Below are positions 34,640 to 47,109 of a stretch of 64,000 nt of DNA, piece by piece. The DNA is taken from positions 41,124-105,123 of the forward strand of contig JAMKCH010079039.1 in the NCBI GenBank assembly GCA_023653785.1, read 5' to 3'. The translations under genes were made by a program, and so were the position numbers. The stretch's first letter is position 1, and each line of letters opens with the position of its first letter. The notes beneath the pieces were generated by a model. It worked only from the letters and a program-made list of their open reading frames with translations, did no database searches and was not told the DNA's origin. The stretch is from Ophioderma brevispina (taxonomy: Eukaryota > Echinodermata > Ophiuroidea > Amphilepidida > Ophiodermatidae).

Positions 34640-35260
34640 AGAAAAATAGTGTCTTATGGAATCCTTGGTACAAAAACATGGATTTGCCCCCATATTTATA
34701 GCTAATTAAATGTCTTTGTATGTGCTCGCAATCCGAGATCAAAATTTATGAAAATGGCAGACATTTGGAATCCAAGATGGCTGCCACAATTAAAGTACTT
34801 ACAACTTGGGCAATTGTTTTTATACAATCCTAAGTATCAAAAAGCATTTGTATTGTACCATGTTTAGTTCGTTGTTGCTAGCACAAGGCCAAGATATATT
34901 TGATCAAAATATATGAAAACGGCAGCCATTTTGAAATCCAGAGGCTGCCATAACAAGTACTTACAATTAGGCAAGTGTTTTTAATAAATATTAGTATCAC
35001 AACATGGGTATTGCACCCATTTTAGCCCTTGGTAGTTGTCGCAAGCCAAGAATGGGTCAAAATATAATGGAAAATGGCAGCATTTTGAAATTCAAGATGC
35101 CACCATAATACCAAAGTACTTACAACTTAGACAAGTGTTTTTTTAGAGAATCCCTAGTATCACAAACATGGGTAGTACACCATTTTAGCCTGGTATGTTG
35201 CTCCAAAGTGAGATGATAGGGAAAATAATGGAAAACGGCGCCATTTTGAAATTCAAGATT
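34640..35260 (+). repeat. ~160 bp tandem repeat, about four copies
   Basis: The landmark AAGTACTTACAA(C/T)T begins at about 34,794, 34,955 and 35,115. Each unit also has CAAGTGTTTTT, AGTATCA(C/A)AA-CATGG, CATTTTAGCCC, AAAATATATGGAAAA(T/C)GGCAGCCATTTTGAAAT and CAAGATGGCTGCCA. Copies are strongly diverged by short indels. Confidence 0.8.
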
Positions 35261-36415
35261 GCTCGCCTTCTGTTCGCTAGCTTCCAAAATTTGGCAACAG
35301 GATTTCTTGTTCCTTGACATTGTCTAGAACATGTTCTAGATAGGGTGGCACCTTCTATCATTTTAAAATTCACGGGACGTTATTGTGATCCAATTTGCCC
35401 CCGACTATTACCTGAAAGAGAACAATATTATTAACATACCGTCTAGGGGGGGCTCCGTAATCCCAATGACAGGCAAGCTGGGCAACTGTTTGCCTTTCCT
35501 GCTCAGGATTAAAGAACGGGATACGCGAACATGTGTTAAATAATTCAGCCAACTATAATACAAAGCATTCAAAAATCAAAGAAATGGAGCCCCTTAGAAA
35601 TATCGCTAAGGAATCGAACTGATGATTCATGTTCCACATTAATGTGCGACACTTGCCGCCTAGAAGACTATTGGCGAATATGAAAATTTGGACCCTTCGA
35701 AAATTATATAAAAATGTCAATTTAACTTCTACAAAGTAAAACCAAAGACGTAAACAATGAACTACACAAAAAATAGAAGTCTAATAGAAACCATATCTGT
35801 GAGGGAAAAAATCATGAAGGATATTGCCCAGTGGCAAGCGAAAGCGATTATTCCATTACTAGATCATTATGTGAAGCTCGGATTCACTACAAAACTTAGC
35901 TAGGTAGACGCAAACTATTAAAAAGGCAACACTCAAAAAATGGGGCCACAATAGGACCAATGTTTTCTACTAAAACCATTGGGGGGGAAGGAGAGTTGCT
36001 TATGTATGGAAATATCCTGTACTTGGCGTCACATTCACTGTTCTGAAGGGATACAAAAACATTAATTAATAAAAACACATAAACACGTATAGATATATAA
36101 GCTAGAATAGGGTATCAAAATCAGACGTCATATAAAAAAAGCACATGACCTGTAAGCACGTTCAATCGTCATCAGAGTTTAAAACACTACTTCAGACATC
36201 GTGATAATGTACCGCAGTGTCGTAAGTCCGCCTCAATCAAAACAACCTTTTTTTTAGCTAATGTTATCCAAATGGTTCGTGCAATGTAAGTCCAATGTGG
36301 ACTATACTTCTAAATGTTATTAATAATGTCATGTTCAAAGGACAAATATAAAAACACTATACAAACCAATGTAAAAAAATTGAAATATTATGCTGAAAAA
36401 AGCATAGTAGGTTAA
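35261..36415. other. No gene; contains sister repeat of 32,395
   Basis: The short dispersed repeat at about 35,395-35,500 matches 32,395-32,530. GAACATGTTCTAGA at about 35,326 is a partial palindrome. The rest is unrecognised. Confidence 0.4.
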
Positions 36416-36419
36416 GATG

Positions 36420-37327
36420 TTACAAATGCCAGTTGTGCGCAGGTTAGAAATTTACTGCGCATCAGAATGGCGCCAAAGTAGCTCGAAGCTGCTCAATAGA
36501 AAACATGGAAGAAAGCTATACCAAACAAAAAATCGACAATTCCATTATGGCTCTAATTGGCTCGAAAAAGGGTCCTGTAACAAAATTGTTATTGTGTTGT
36601 GCACAATGGAACAAAAACCACATGGCAACCTGTAGTCCTCGAAAACGCAAAAAAAAAAACGCTATAAGCGGAATGCCTGCTGACCAAAATTACATTTGCA
36701 TAACCCAGTGCAAATTGTATCTATGCTATCCAGTGGCAAATGATGCCACATAGTGCTTCACAATCTGTAAAAACTAATTGTAAAACCACATCCAGGTTGT
36801 TACAGGTTAATTCACAACTGTAAATAAAAAACCAATTGGGGAATCAGTCCGTTCTCCACACTTGCGAAGAACATGTAAAAATAGTTTTTTAAATGTGACA
36901 CAATGGATCAAAAAACCACTGACACCGATGAATATCTGGATGATGTTAAACAGTAAAAAATTTTACATATCGAAATCATATGCTGAGTGCCCAATGGCAA
37001 GAAAGTGAAGTATGAAATCCAGTGGCAAAATGATACACCATACTTCATGATCTGAAAACCTGACAACCGCATCCGGTATTCTAACAGGTTAATTAACAAC
37101 ACTTAGCAAAATTAATTAGTGTCCACACTTGAAAAAGACAGTATAACAATTAGTTAGTTGAATGGAATGAATGTTTGCACAATGGATCAAGAACCAAATG
37201 GCAGCCATTTTTGAAAAATCTTGAATTGTCGAAAAACATAAGCTTGCCATATCGAAACCGAATAGAATATGCTTATAGTAGCTGGGTGTTATGATATTCC
37301 CCAATATCAATTGCAAAACTAATAAAT
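36420..37327. repeat. ~290-400 bp diverged tandem units
   Basis: Blocks recur in order at about 36,600, 36,890 and 37,170: GCACAATGGA(T)CAA-AACCA, then GACAACC(G/A)CATCC, CAGGTTAATT-ACAAC and CACACTTG. The words CCAGTGGCAAAATGA at about 36,730, 37,020 and 37,340 link these units to the adjoining 21 bp minisatellite, which seems to have expanded from one such word. Confidence 0.6.
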
Positions 37328-37560
37328 GATATGCCCGGTGGCAAAATAATATCTATGCCCAGTGGCAAAATGACTATGCCCAGTGGCAACAAAAATGTCA
37401 TGCACGGTGGAAAAAAATGTCTATGCCCCATTGGCAAAATATATGTGCCCCCAGTGGCCAAAATGTCTATGCACCCCCAGGGAAAATGTCTATGCCCAGT
37501 GTCAAAATGTCGATGCCCAGTGGCAAAAGTCTAATGCCCAGTGGCAACAATGATAGCCAT
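37328..37560 (+). repeat. ~21 bp minisatellite, about ten copies
   Basis: The unit is approximately ATGCCCAGTGGCAAAATGTCT, with variants such as ATGCACGGTGGAAAAAAATG and ATGCCCCATTGGCAAAATA. Because 21 is a multiple of three, frames stay open across it, giving repeat peptides of the MPSGK type. These are artefacts, not evidence of a gene. Confidence 0.9.
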
Positions 37561-39529
37561 GCTGCACGGTCTCAAGACCTGTCAACCATATCTGCAGCTA
37601 TACTCAACAGCTATAAAAAACAAAATGGTAAAACGATTAATAATAGACCTACTGCCAAAATAAGATATTGAGAACCCAGAATAATAACGATGCTCATATA
37701 GCTGGTATCATTCTCATCACAAAATAGTTGCACGTTCAGAGGGCTGTCAATTAACATTAGTGGGGGGAAATTTGTACCACTTTTACATCAAACACTATGA
37801 AAAAATGAGACATAGAACAAATAAGGCCCCCGACCGCCCTCTACCCAGTGCAAAAAAATGGTGCTCATTTAAGATGTACCTCAAATGTCCATGCAAGAGA
37901 AAAGAATATCTCGCTACATAATACTCTACAATCTGGGCTATCTATATGGTAACCACCAAAGTTAGAAAAATTAGGCAGGTTACGTGATCGTTGCTTTTAA
38001 AACTGGATCGAAAGAACACTCTCGACCATTACTACTCCACTGAAAAAACAACTATGGCCGTTTCCATCTAGTAGACTGTATGCAGTTTTGAATATACAAC
38101 ATGACTACCTGTACAAAATCATTTTCTGACAAAAGAAAAAAAAATATGGATAAAACACTCATTTCATGATATACACATCAGTTCCGCATCAAGTTTATGT
38201 ACCTGTACGCGGAATAATGTTCGCCAAATCGTGGCTTAAAAGAATATTGATATATATAAAATGTTAGATTCAACTTTGCCAAAATGCCAGTTCGCTGTCG
38301 CATCGTTCAATTCACATAGCCTATATAAAAACACCGGATCTTTAACTACGACCTAAAATCTACGTCTTTAGTTAAAAATATTTAAACTGTTATCAAACAC
38401 AGGTTTCTATTCAGCGACAAAAAAACCTAATCCTCCTGCTAGTATAAGACAAAGAGAACAATAGTGATGAACGAACAAGCTAAGTGAAGAGTAAAAGGGA
38501 AAATTGTAACAATAATAGGGTTTTAAAAAGAATTAAAAGTATCCCACTTTACGAGGAGTCACTCAGAAAAACTATTCAACGCCCATTATTCCAGAAGGGA
38601 ATCACAATGTATAAACCGACCAATTATGGGCCATGTGAATTATTTTTAAAATCAACCGCCTCTCTCTCTAAATCACTTGAGGTAGAACACAGGAAATTCC
38701 ATACATGAACCAAGGTCCTTTCATTGGTTCGGGCACTATTTCAAAGAGAAAAACCGGAATTAAAATCCGGTCTTAAAATTCCCTTATTCCAGAAGAAGGG
38801 TGAAACGCATGTAAAGGAGCCCACACTAATGCGCCGGCAAGGAATATGTGTGGAACTTTTTTTAAAAAATAATTCCAATGAGGTGTAGGCACCCATGGAT
38901 CATCCATGTAGGCCTAACCTAGTAAACACATTACGGCACTCTCAGGAACGACGAACTATACACTGTGCCAGATTAGAAATGAAAATCAAAATAGTACAAG
39001 CAAATCGCCCTTCGCATCTAAAAAACACGATTATATCTTATAACCACCAACTTGTTTCGAAAGGTTTGTGACACGTGTCTAAAGCTCAACTGTACCAAAC
39101 CCACTGTTCACGTGGCATGAAAACCAAGACAGTAAAATAAACCCAATTCCTTAAATCGCGTAATACAAGCACCGTGCCTAGAATAGGGACAAAATTTCGG
39201 AAAAACCGGGACAACAGAGGAACAATATTGGATACGCGCCCCCCTCTTAGTCTCTTCTGCGAGTGGAGCAACATACTTTGCTGGTGTAATTGCGCCAAAT
39301 CAAATCGCTGTGGTTCATTTAGCAAACTCATTCCTGCAAAATCATGCCCTTGGAAACAACGAGCAATTCAATGGCATAGCTTTGTAACAGCTGTTTCAGC
39401 CAAGGCATCTTATTTGTAAAGAGTGCACACGAATAGGATTTGTTTACCAGCAATCCGGTCTAAACATATAACCACAGGGCAAAGGACAAAGTTATGCAAT
39501 GATTTTTTTTTTAATTCCTTGTGATTTGT
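37561..39529. other. No gene; one short local duplication
   Basis: About 2 kb. Segments at about 38,580-38,650 and 38,782-38,865 are related (CC-TTATTCCAGAAG, AT-GTAAA, then TGTG-GAA-TTTTTAAAA), a ~200 bp local duplication. ORFs near 39,086-39,419 are open on both strands and have no recognised domain. Confidence 0.4.
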
Positions 39530-40172
39530 TTGGACCGATTACTGCGGGCAACCAAGGGGGTGAAACGCATTTAAAACCAGTCGTCCGTCCGGGCGCTGAC
39601 ATTGTGAATATTGCCCGGAATAAATTATCAGTGTTGGGGTGCTTGTATACACACATAATGTCAATTCGATACAAACAATCCGCCAAATATCAGTTGTGGA
39701 CCCCTCCCCTTCCCCCTTCCGCAGCTCCTCTCACTTTCCTTTTCTCTTTCTTCCCCTCTTCCCCTGACTCTTTGTTGGTGCTATGGGGTAAATTTTGTCC
39801 GACCATGGCCACACAACGGAATGAAATGGACACATCAGTCGTTTGATTTAAATAACCGCCCTCAATGATACACATCTTTTCACCTAAGCGCGCATTGCAT
39901 TATTGAAAAAAAAAGAGTATCTGAGCCACAATGATCCAGGTACACTATTATTACACCTGGCCAGACCTCTAACACAACATTATTGTTAGCACTACCGATT
40001 AGTGTATATGCAAAGCTGGCACCCACCAGTATGTGGAAGACGCGGAGACAGCCATTGCTTTCTATTGTTGGTATCTATGTTTTCTTTGTGTTCGGAAAAA
40101 CATGCGAGAGGGTGAATTTCTAAAGATTACGTACCGTTTTGCTTCTCCATCTATATAGAAACCTCTTTGGGG
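39530..40172 (+). repeat. ~500-650 bp repeat, copy 1
   Basis: It matches 44,885-45,375 and 45,385-45,960. Shared order: AACCAAGGGGGTGAAACGCATT, GGGCGCT, TTGAATATTGC, TTGGGTGCTT, ACACATAATGTCAATTCGATACAAACAAT, TGGCCACACA-CGGAATGAAATG, CAGTCGTTTGATTTAAATA, CACCTAAGCG, ATCTGAGCACAATG, CTATTATTACACCTGG, GATTAGTGTATATGCAAAGC, CAGCCATTGCTTTCTATTGTTGGTAT and CATCTATATAGA. This copy carries a pyrimidine-rich insert at about 39,700-39,770. Confidence 0.85.
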
Positions 40173-41667
40173 GGCAACGAATTCCATTATGTAACACCTC
40201 TACAGGGAATATCTGTTGAGCATGGACATAAGTTTCAAAGACCCTATCACGTTGCCAGCTTTTGTTATTAAAACTCGCCATGATCCAATTTACCGACTTG
40301 AGGTAATGCGATAATACCCTCTCAGCAGGAGAATGTTAAAAGCCATCACCAAGAGGGTCGTCGAGTGCCTATTGTGTAAGCACGTATGTCAATACGGAAT
40401 ATAAATACGCAATCTCATATAGTGCGGGTGCAACCCACTCCATAGAAAAACGTTTTACACAATTTGGCACTCGCAGTGCCCCTCTAGCCACGTTGAGATT
40501 CTTGCCCGAAATCATTGAGCCAAAAATCAAATCAATTATTCATTCTCAACATTAAAAATACGATCACTCCAACATAATAATACATGATAAAAACATAATG
40601 GTGAATGAAATGGGGACAATGCTAAACGCTAGCGGGTATTGCAGTGCCCATTAGAAAACTGTAGGTTACCAGTTAGTGACTACAGGAAGGGTTGACTTCG
40701 AACATTCGCCAGTGAATGGTACTTATATTATGTAAATGCACAAAAAAAAAGAAATAAAAAGTAGTGGTAGTAGTATTAATAGTGCCCGACCACGAAAATC
40801 ACATTCAAATCAAAAGAAATAAATACACATACACCATGCCTATCTTTCACTACTGAAAATGGACCGGATCGTTTCAAACAGTCCAAAATAAATACATCCT
40901 TTGTTTTAGCCACAAAAGCATGTATAGCTTACTGAAAATTAGGGAAGATTGGATGTTTTTTCGATTAAAAGTTCAATTGTTTTCTAAACTTTCGGCAAAA
41001 ATTGCCAACATCCAGCTATCGGTCATGAAGACCCCGATTCCCTTGCAAACATAATTTTGCTGAACTAGTTAGGCGTGTGAGTAGTCAAGCGTGAGGTGTT
41101 TGAACAGGTTAACGGAAAAGGTCCAGTCAGGCGGCCCTGAAGTTTTCCAAAACAATTGCCTGGTAAATGAGAGTCAACAATGGGTAATCGGATGACTAAA
41201 TTGAGCAATTCTTTTTTTTAGAAGAAAATCAGTTAGAGTCAAATCAATCTAAAACAATTTTCCACATCAGTGTTTCTTTGATCAGTACAACTTGGGTCCA
41301 TTGGAAAGTTCCCCTTTCACATGTGAATCTGGTACGGACTCTGCGAAAGAACTCGGGTAAAACTTACTTGGATTTGGATTAGAAGTGGTGTGCTTTTCTT
41401 TGTCGAGATTCCGACACAAAGAAAAAGTATATTGCTGGGTTCGTCAACGGTGGCGAAAAAGCGTTACTCAACTCAACCGTTATTATGTGGGAGCGATACA
41501 TAGTGTTAATGACGATCATGATTTTGAGCTGAAAAACGTAAAAAGTGTGTTGACTTTAGAGATGCGATGGAATAATGTTAATATACAATGTTTTGTACTT
41601 ATCATATTCCAAAACAAAGAAAGAAGAAGAAAAGTCCCAAAATCCCCATATATAATTAAATGCCCGT
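40173..41667. other. No gene recognised
   Basis: AT-rich DNA between repeat copies. The ORF at 41,385-41,669 (+) has no identifiable domain and ends in a homopolymer-rich element. Confidence 0.4.
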
Positions 41668-41995
41668 AACGCGGGGGGGGGGGGGGGGGGCGGGGGCGGG
41701 GGGGGGCGGAGGAGGGGCGACACCAAATTTCGAGAAAAAAGGGGCAAAAAGGTCCCACTTTTTGCTTGAGATTTTGATAACAAAGTCCAAAATTTATGCG
41801 AACCATGTTGACATCAAAGTCCACCCCTTTTGGTGAAAAATGTTCACAAAAGTCCGAAAAAAAAGGACCATTTTAGGGGGGGTTAGGTCCACTTTACCCC
41901 AAAAGGTCCAATTTTCGGAAAAAGGTCCACTTTTTCGAAAATCCTCCGCACCTCCCCCCCCACCCCCCCCCAAAAAAAAACATACTGCGACGGCC
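41668..41995. repeat. Element bounded by G-run and C-run, with AAGGTCCACTTTTT repeats
   Basis: A long G-rich run (about 41,671-41,720) and a C-rich run (about 41,955-41,970) bound a segment with short direct repeats of the form AA(A)GGTCCxACTTTTT or AAAGTCCA. The flanks (CCCGTAACGCGGGG and, inverted from the right, GGGCCGTCGCAGTATG) may be degenerate TIRs. It is non-coding. Confidence 0.5.
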
Positions 41996-43285
41996 CTTTG
42001 TATAATCACTAAGTATATATAAGATAACAGTTTTTAAAAATCCAATTTTTTCGGAAATATTTTGACTTTGTTATTGTTTCGTAAAAATTAGAAAGATTAG
42101 AAATTAAGTATTTAAGGAAATTTTTTTCCTCAAAGAAATAAAATGACAATCCTTTCCTTTCCCATAGTAAAAAAAAAGAGAAGAGAGAATAAACAATACA
42201 TAAATAAAAACGAAGTTCTAACCCTCCAAAACAAGCTCTCAAATAAGCATCATGGAAATAAGACAGAAAAGAGTCAGACATCCAAAATTTGTTGGAAATA
42301 ATTCATACTAATGCTTGTGTTAAGTTCGTGCCTAAACACCGTGCATGAAGTTGCCTTGTGGACTTCAAAGTTTATTTTTACTTAACCAGGAATTTGATTC
42401 GACTCATTGGTTAAAGCTTGTTGATGGTTCAATCGGAATTCCATATCTGGTGATTACAAGATTGAATAGAGTATAACACGTCAGGGAATTCCATTGTAAG
42501 TTCTCACAAACACAAACAACGATACGCAAAACCTTGATAGAAAAACTTCAATTATCAATCGTTAATTGGCACAAAAGTCAGTATTCGGTCACTCGCGGTA
42601 CACTGGCACAAGAAAGGGGCAACTATCAGCTAGTGGAACATACCATTGAATTCCAGAAATGCTTCGAATGACACAGGTGGCATATTAAGACCTTGGTATT
42701 TCTCCCATGGGGACGATAAAAAAGAAAGATTTATGTTAAATCATTAGTGACATGGTATTCATGGGCTCTACTACCAGTGATAACAACGTTCGCACGAAGA
42801 GCGTGCCAAAACCGACTTTATTAGCTAGAAGGCGCTAATCATTTTTTTCACTCTTGTCCGGATTTCGACATCGTCCTATTATAGGCACCGGTGCTTGTAT
42901 ACGCGATTTTACGGTATATCAGGAAAAGAAATCGGAACGAAAAGAAATCGGAAAGAAATATCACCACAGTGATTTATTATTCTGCAACTGTAAACATTAA
43001 TGTATAATTAAAGCACTCCTATGAATAAACTCAGACATAAAAATATAAGCCAAAGCATGAACATACTAAAGCAGCTTCCGGCCATGTATCAAAAATGAAA
43101 TATAGCGATTAATTAAATACAAAACAAAATATCAGATTTATATAGAAACGAGCACAATCACCACGGGGTTACCATGGCAACCAGAGCAAAAATTTTCATG
43201 GATTTTAAAACTTTGTGACATGGGCTACAATATGATATATAACATGTATATACCACTATTTAGGAAAATTAAGAAAAATCATTTC
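41996..43285. other. No gene recognised
   Basis: AT-rich DNA with no identifiable coding, repeat or RNA feature. Confidence 0.4.
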
Positions 43286-43288
43286 AAA

Positions 43289-43356
43289 TTTTTTTTTTTT
43301 TTTTTTTTGTTATCTACAGGAGGGGGGAACAACTCTCTCTCTCTCTCTCTCTCTCT
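43289..43356. repeat. Poly-T (20) followed by (CT)n microsatellite
   Basis: A T run at 43,289-43,308, then a (CT)n tract at 43,333-43,356. Confidence 0.95.
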
Positions 43357-43515
43357 TCGTTTCCTGAACTATATCATCACATTCACACATTCTGAAATCT
43401 TAAACTTTCTAAAACAGATCTTGCTCTAAAAGTGTCCCTTCTAATAATTATGTGTTTTAAGGCTTTGGTTTTGGACCTACAGCCAGTCTTTCCCTAGGAT
43501 CTGCTCTCTAAATGC

Positions 43516-43580
43516 AAAAGAGTGAATTTCACTCTTTTAGAGTGACTACAGGGCCCACTCTGAAAAGAGTGAAATTTCAC
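43516..43580. repeat. Double AAAGAGTGAATTTCACTCTTT palindrome
   Basis: AAAAGAGTGAATTTCACTCTTTT at 43,516-43,538 is a 23-base palindrome around a central T. A second, imperfect version, CTGAAAAGAGTGAAATTTCAC, lies at about 43,560-43,580. Both could form hairpins. It is possibly the core of a short MITE. Confidence 0.7.
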
Positions 43581-44884
43581 ACCTTTCAAAGAATACTTTT
43601 TAGCTCAAATTTACTCTTTATAATTAAACAAATGATAAAATGCTGTATATAAAAACATGTGGTTGCATGTTCTTGTGTATTTTGCGTGACATGTTAAAAC
43701 ACATATTAATAAAAGGAGCATTTCGTGATCCACGAAATTGTAGCTTCACTTTATATAATATTGATTTAAAGAAAGATTAGTGATTTTCGCGAAAAAAATA
43801 AGACCTTTAAAACGGGTTGCAATCTCGCGGATTTAAAAGGATTGTTATTACCCAAAAGTCAAAGGTGAGCGTTTTCAATTACGCACGAGCATGAGTACCC
43901 AAAGTTGTGATGATTAGTGAGGGACCGGGTTTTTTAGGCGGTAATTTTAGAACGGGTATTTTTCTTGTTATCGCATAGGAAAAACTCGTTTAATATCGTG
44001 TGAAAAGACACAAACAATTTAGCAATACATTCCCAATCCATTTACAGTATCATGCAAGAGTTTTATATTATATTACATGAAATTATAAAAAGTTTTTCGT
44101 TTTGAATGCCATATATCAATGTTTACAGTTTTTATATATCGAAGTATACCAACTAGAAGTATCTGCAGTTGGAGGATGGTTGTCTTTTCGCTTCACGCAA
44201 ACGCACAAATTCCTCGCTTCGCATGTGTCTTATATACTTGTTGTTTAAAATTTGAAATAATTTTAAAACAAAATCAAGAGAGAAGAGTAACTCACTCAAA
44301 GAATTTTGAGAAATATTGATTTAAACCTTTAAAGTGAGTTACAGTGCTAACATATATAGATTAAGATTTATACTGTTTTCTAAAACTTGGTTAAAGCCGA
44401 GCAAAATCTAGTATATTTCAACTGTATTAACCAAAATCTGGAAAACGAATGGGTCTACAAAATGTTTATTCTCTCAGTTTTTGTTCGGTTTCAAACGAGC
44501 GTTCGTGATGTGTGCATTTCCACACGTATGTGTGTCGGGGATTATGTGAGAACTAAACGTTGTCACTTGAATACTTTTATTTTCTGCATGTCATGTTTTG
44601 ATATCATATTAAAAATCAAACAAAGTAGTAGCAGTAACATATGATGTATAACAATGTTCGTTCTATATGAGTCACTACTGGTGTGTATAATAAACATGAT
44701 TCAATCGACCCAAAAGCCCTGTCAATTTATTTCAGGTGGCCCACTCGAGTCGTTCTTTGTTGCCGTGGGCGTACTGAGATTCACGGTAATCGAGACTTAA
44801 ACAATGGGTCATTTGATTGCTCCAATTAAGCGTCATCAGATCCGTCCTCCATTGTAAGATGTATACTACCGGACTTGGCTGTGT
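43581..44884. other. No gene recognised
   Basis: AT-rich DNA. ORFs at 44,119-44,319 and 44,387-44,644 have no recognised domain. Confidence 0.4.
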
Positions 44885-45375
44885 TTATGTACCAAATAAC
44901 CCAAGGGGTGTGAAGCCCATTCACAAATCAGTTCGTCGTTGACTGGGCGCTATCATTTTGAATATTGCACGGAATAATTATGAGTTTGGGTGCTTGGATA
45001 CACACATTAGTCAATTCGATTAACAAACAATACGGCAATATACATGTGGATGTTGGTGCTTGGGGTGGTTAAAATTTTGTCCTACCCATGGCCACACACG
45101 GAATGAAATGACACGTCAGTCGTATTGATTTAAATACCGCATCAATGAATTACATCTTTTCACCTAAGGAGCCTAAAGCACCTAAGCGAGTGAGGTATCT
45201 GAGCACAATGGTCCAGGTGCACTTTATTACACCTGCCATCTAACACATACACAATTTGTTATAACTACCGGTTAGTGTATATGCAAAGCGTTACCCACAG
45301 TATGTGGAAAGAAGCGGAGGGCAGCCATTGCTTTCTATTGTTGGTATATTATCTAGTTCTTTGTGGTCGGCTAAA
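44885..45375 (+). repeat. ~500 bp repeat, copy 2
   Basis: Full-length relative of 39,530-40,172 without the pyrimidine insert. It runs from CCCAAGGGGTGTGAAGC to CAGCCATTGCTTTCTATTGTTGGTAT and the TTCTTTGTGGTCGG end. It is directly followed by copy 3. Confidence 0.85.
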
Positions 45376-45384
45376 ACAAGGGGG

Positions 45385-46045
45385 TTGTGAATGTGATGGT
45401 GTTGATGTGATGAAAACGCATTCAAAACCAGGTTCGTCCGTGCTGGGGGCGCGCTGAATTTTGAATATTGCACGAATAATAATTATCAGTTGGGTGCTTT
45501 GTTTGATATCACACATAATGTCAATTCGATACAAACAATCCCCCCAAAAGACAGTGGTGGATTTGGGTGCTATTGGGTGGTAAATTTTGTCATACCCATG
45601 ACCACACAAACGAATGAAATGAAATGTACACATCAGTCGTTTGATTTAAATAAACCGCCTCATGAATACATTTTCAACTAAGCGCGCATTGCGTATGAGA
45701 GAAAAAAGAGATCTGAGCACACCATCCCAGGGCACTATTATTACACCTGGCCACCCTCTAACACTTACCTTAATTTGTATCACTACCGATTAGTGTAGAT
45801 TCAAAGCGGCACCCACAGATGTGGAAGAAAGAAGCGGAGGCAGCATTGCCTTTCTATTGTTGGACTCTAGGTTTTTCTTTGTGGTCGTGCAAAACCTGCG
45901 AGGGACGGTTGGATTTTCTAAAAGAGTACTAACCGTTGCTCTCATCTATATAGATACCCCTTCTTGGGTTGAAAAACATGCGAGGACGATGAATTTCTAA
46001 AGAGTACGTAAAAACGTTTTGCCTCTCTATCTATAGAACCTCTTT
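45385..46045 (+). repeat. ~500 bp repeat, copy 3, with duplicated terminal part
   Basis: It aligns to copies 1 and 2 from GATGAAAACGCATTCAAAACC to TTTCTATTGTTGGA. The terminal block (AAAACxTGCGAGGxxG, TTTCTAAA-GAGTAC, CTCTATCTATA-GA) then occurs twice, at about 45,893-45,950 and 45,973-46,040. Confidence 0.8.
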
Positions 46046-46196
46046 GCAAAAACCACACTTCAGATCCGATGATGATTAGCACGTCGCTGCACGGGTAGTG
46101 GTCTTCACCGGACAACAGCTTCAGAGATACCATGAACTCGTTGGAAATTTTCCGCAGTAACAGTAATCCCTTACAGGTCTTCACTACAACATTCAA
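46030..46196 (-). pseudogene. Possible hAT transposase C-terminal scrap
   Basis: The minus-strand frame reads LLRKISNEFMVSLKLLSGED then HYPCSDVLIIIG. In hAT transposases a conserved helix has the pattern L-x-x-F-x-x-x-(T/S)-x-x-LSG-x-x-x-YPT-x-S-x-V-(L/I)-P-x-(I/V), and this segment fits it in register. Only about 50 residues are present, overlapping the end of the ~500 bp repeat, and no BED finger or dimerisation end is seen. Chance resemblance remains possible. Confidence 0.35.
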
Positions 46197-46199
46197 TAA

Positions 46200-47109
46200 G
46201 TTTTGTCTGACTTTAATTGCCAGCTTTTTTTCATAAACAAAAATTTCAAATCGGCAGGCCGTTAATGAGATGGTTAATTAGTGGGCGTCCCATGGAACCC
46301 CCTTGGGCTCCGGAAGTCGGCTGAGAATATTTCTATAAATATCAAAGAACTATAGCTGATATATGAAGAGTTGTATTTCCAAGAGGAATCAATCCAAATG
46401 GATGCTCTGTGTAAACATCATTTACGGAAATTCCTGACGAGTTTCAATGCTTTACTTTAATCGTATAATTACCGGAATAGTTATGGACAATGAATTTACT
46501 ACCTTTTGGAACAGAATTGTAACTTATTTCACCTCCATAATAATAACCCTCAATATAATATAATAATAAATAACATAAATTAAATTAGGTTCACTATTCA
46601 AAAGGGCCTAATTATGCCATTTTTAACTAACCATCAACTTTATATTCTAGATGGTGAAAGTATGTTTAAATTCTTGAGGTTGATTTTTTTAAATAGTTTC
46701 GATTCTTTTCTATTGTCACATTTGCCATTAGATATGATTATATGTCAAAAAATAACCCCAGGAAATATGACACAAGGCACGCAATTGGATTTAGGCCCTT
46801 TTGGACAACATATCTTATTATTATTATTCGGAATAAACATTAAAATAATTTTACCCTTAGTCAACTAAAAAAGACCGTTTCTAACGGGCCCCGACGACCC
46901 TGATTTACAGGTTTTTTTTTAAGTCTTCAAAAGTCAGGGTAAAATCAGCCTGGTTTTAGCTCAAATTATCAAATTGCTATTTTCTTTAGAAAAATTGGAT
47001 AACAAAATTTCATTTTTTCTCCTGATTTTTCAGATTTGGTTTGCTATTGTTATAGGTCAATTAGAAAGCCAGAAAGAAAAAATAAATTAATAAAAAGAAA
47101 AAAAATGCC
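46200..47109. other. No gene recognised
   Basis: Strongly AT-rich, with a (TAATAA)-like stretch at about 46,540-46,580. The ORF at 46,614-46,868 has no domain. The right part may belong to the element starting at about 47,110. Confidence 0.35.

Noticed and set aside
37331..37671. MPSGK-type repeat peptides, possible repeat protein
   Set aside because: The 21 bp unit keeps frames open automatically; units carry frame-changing indels and there is no start context or flanking coding sequence.
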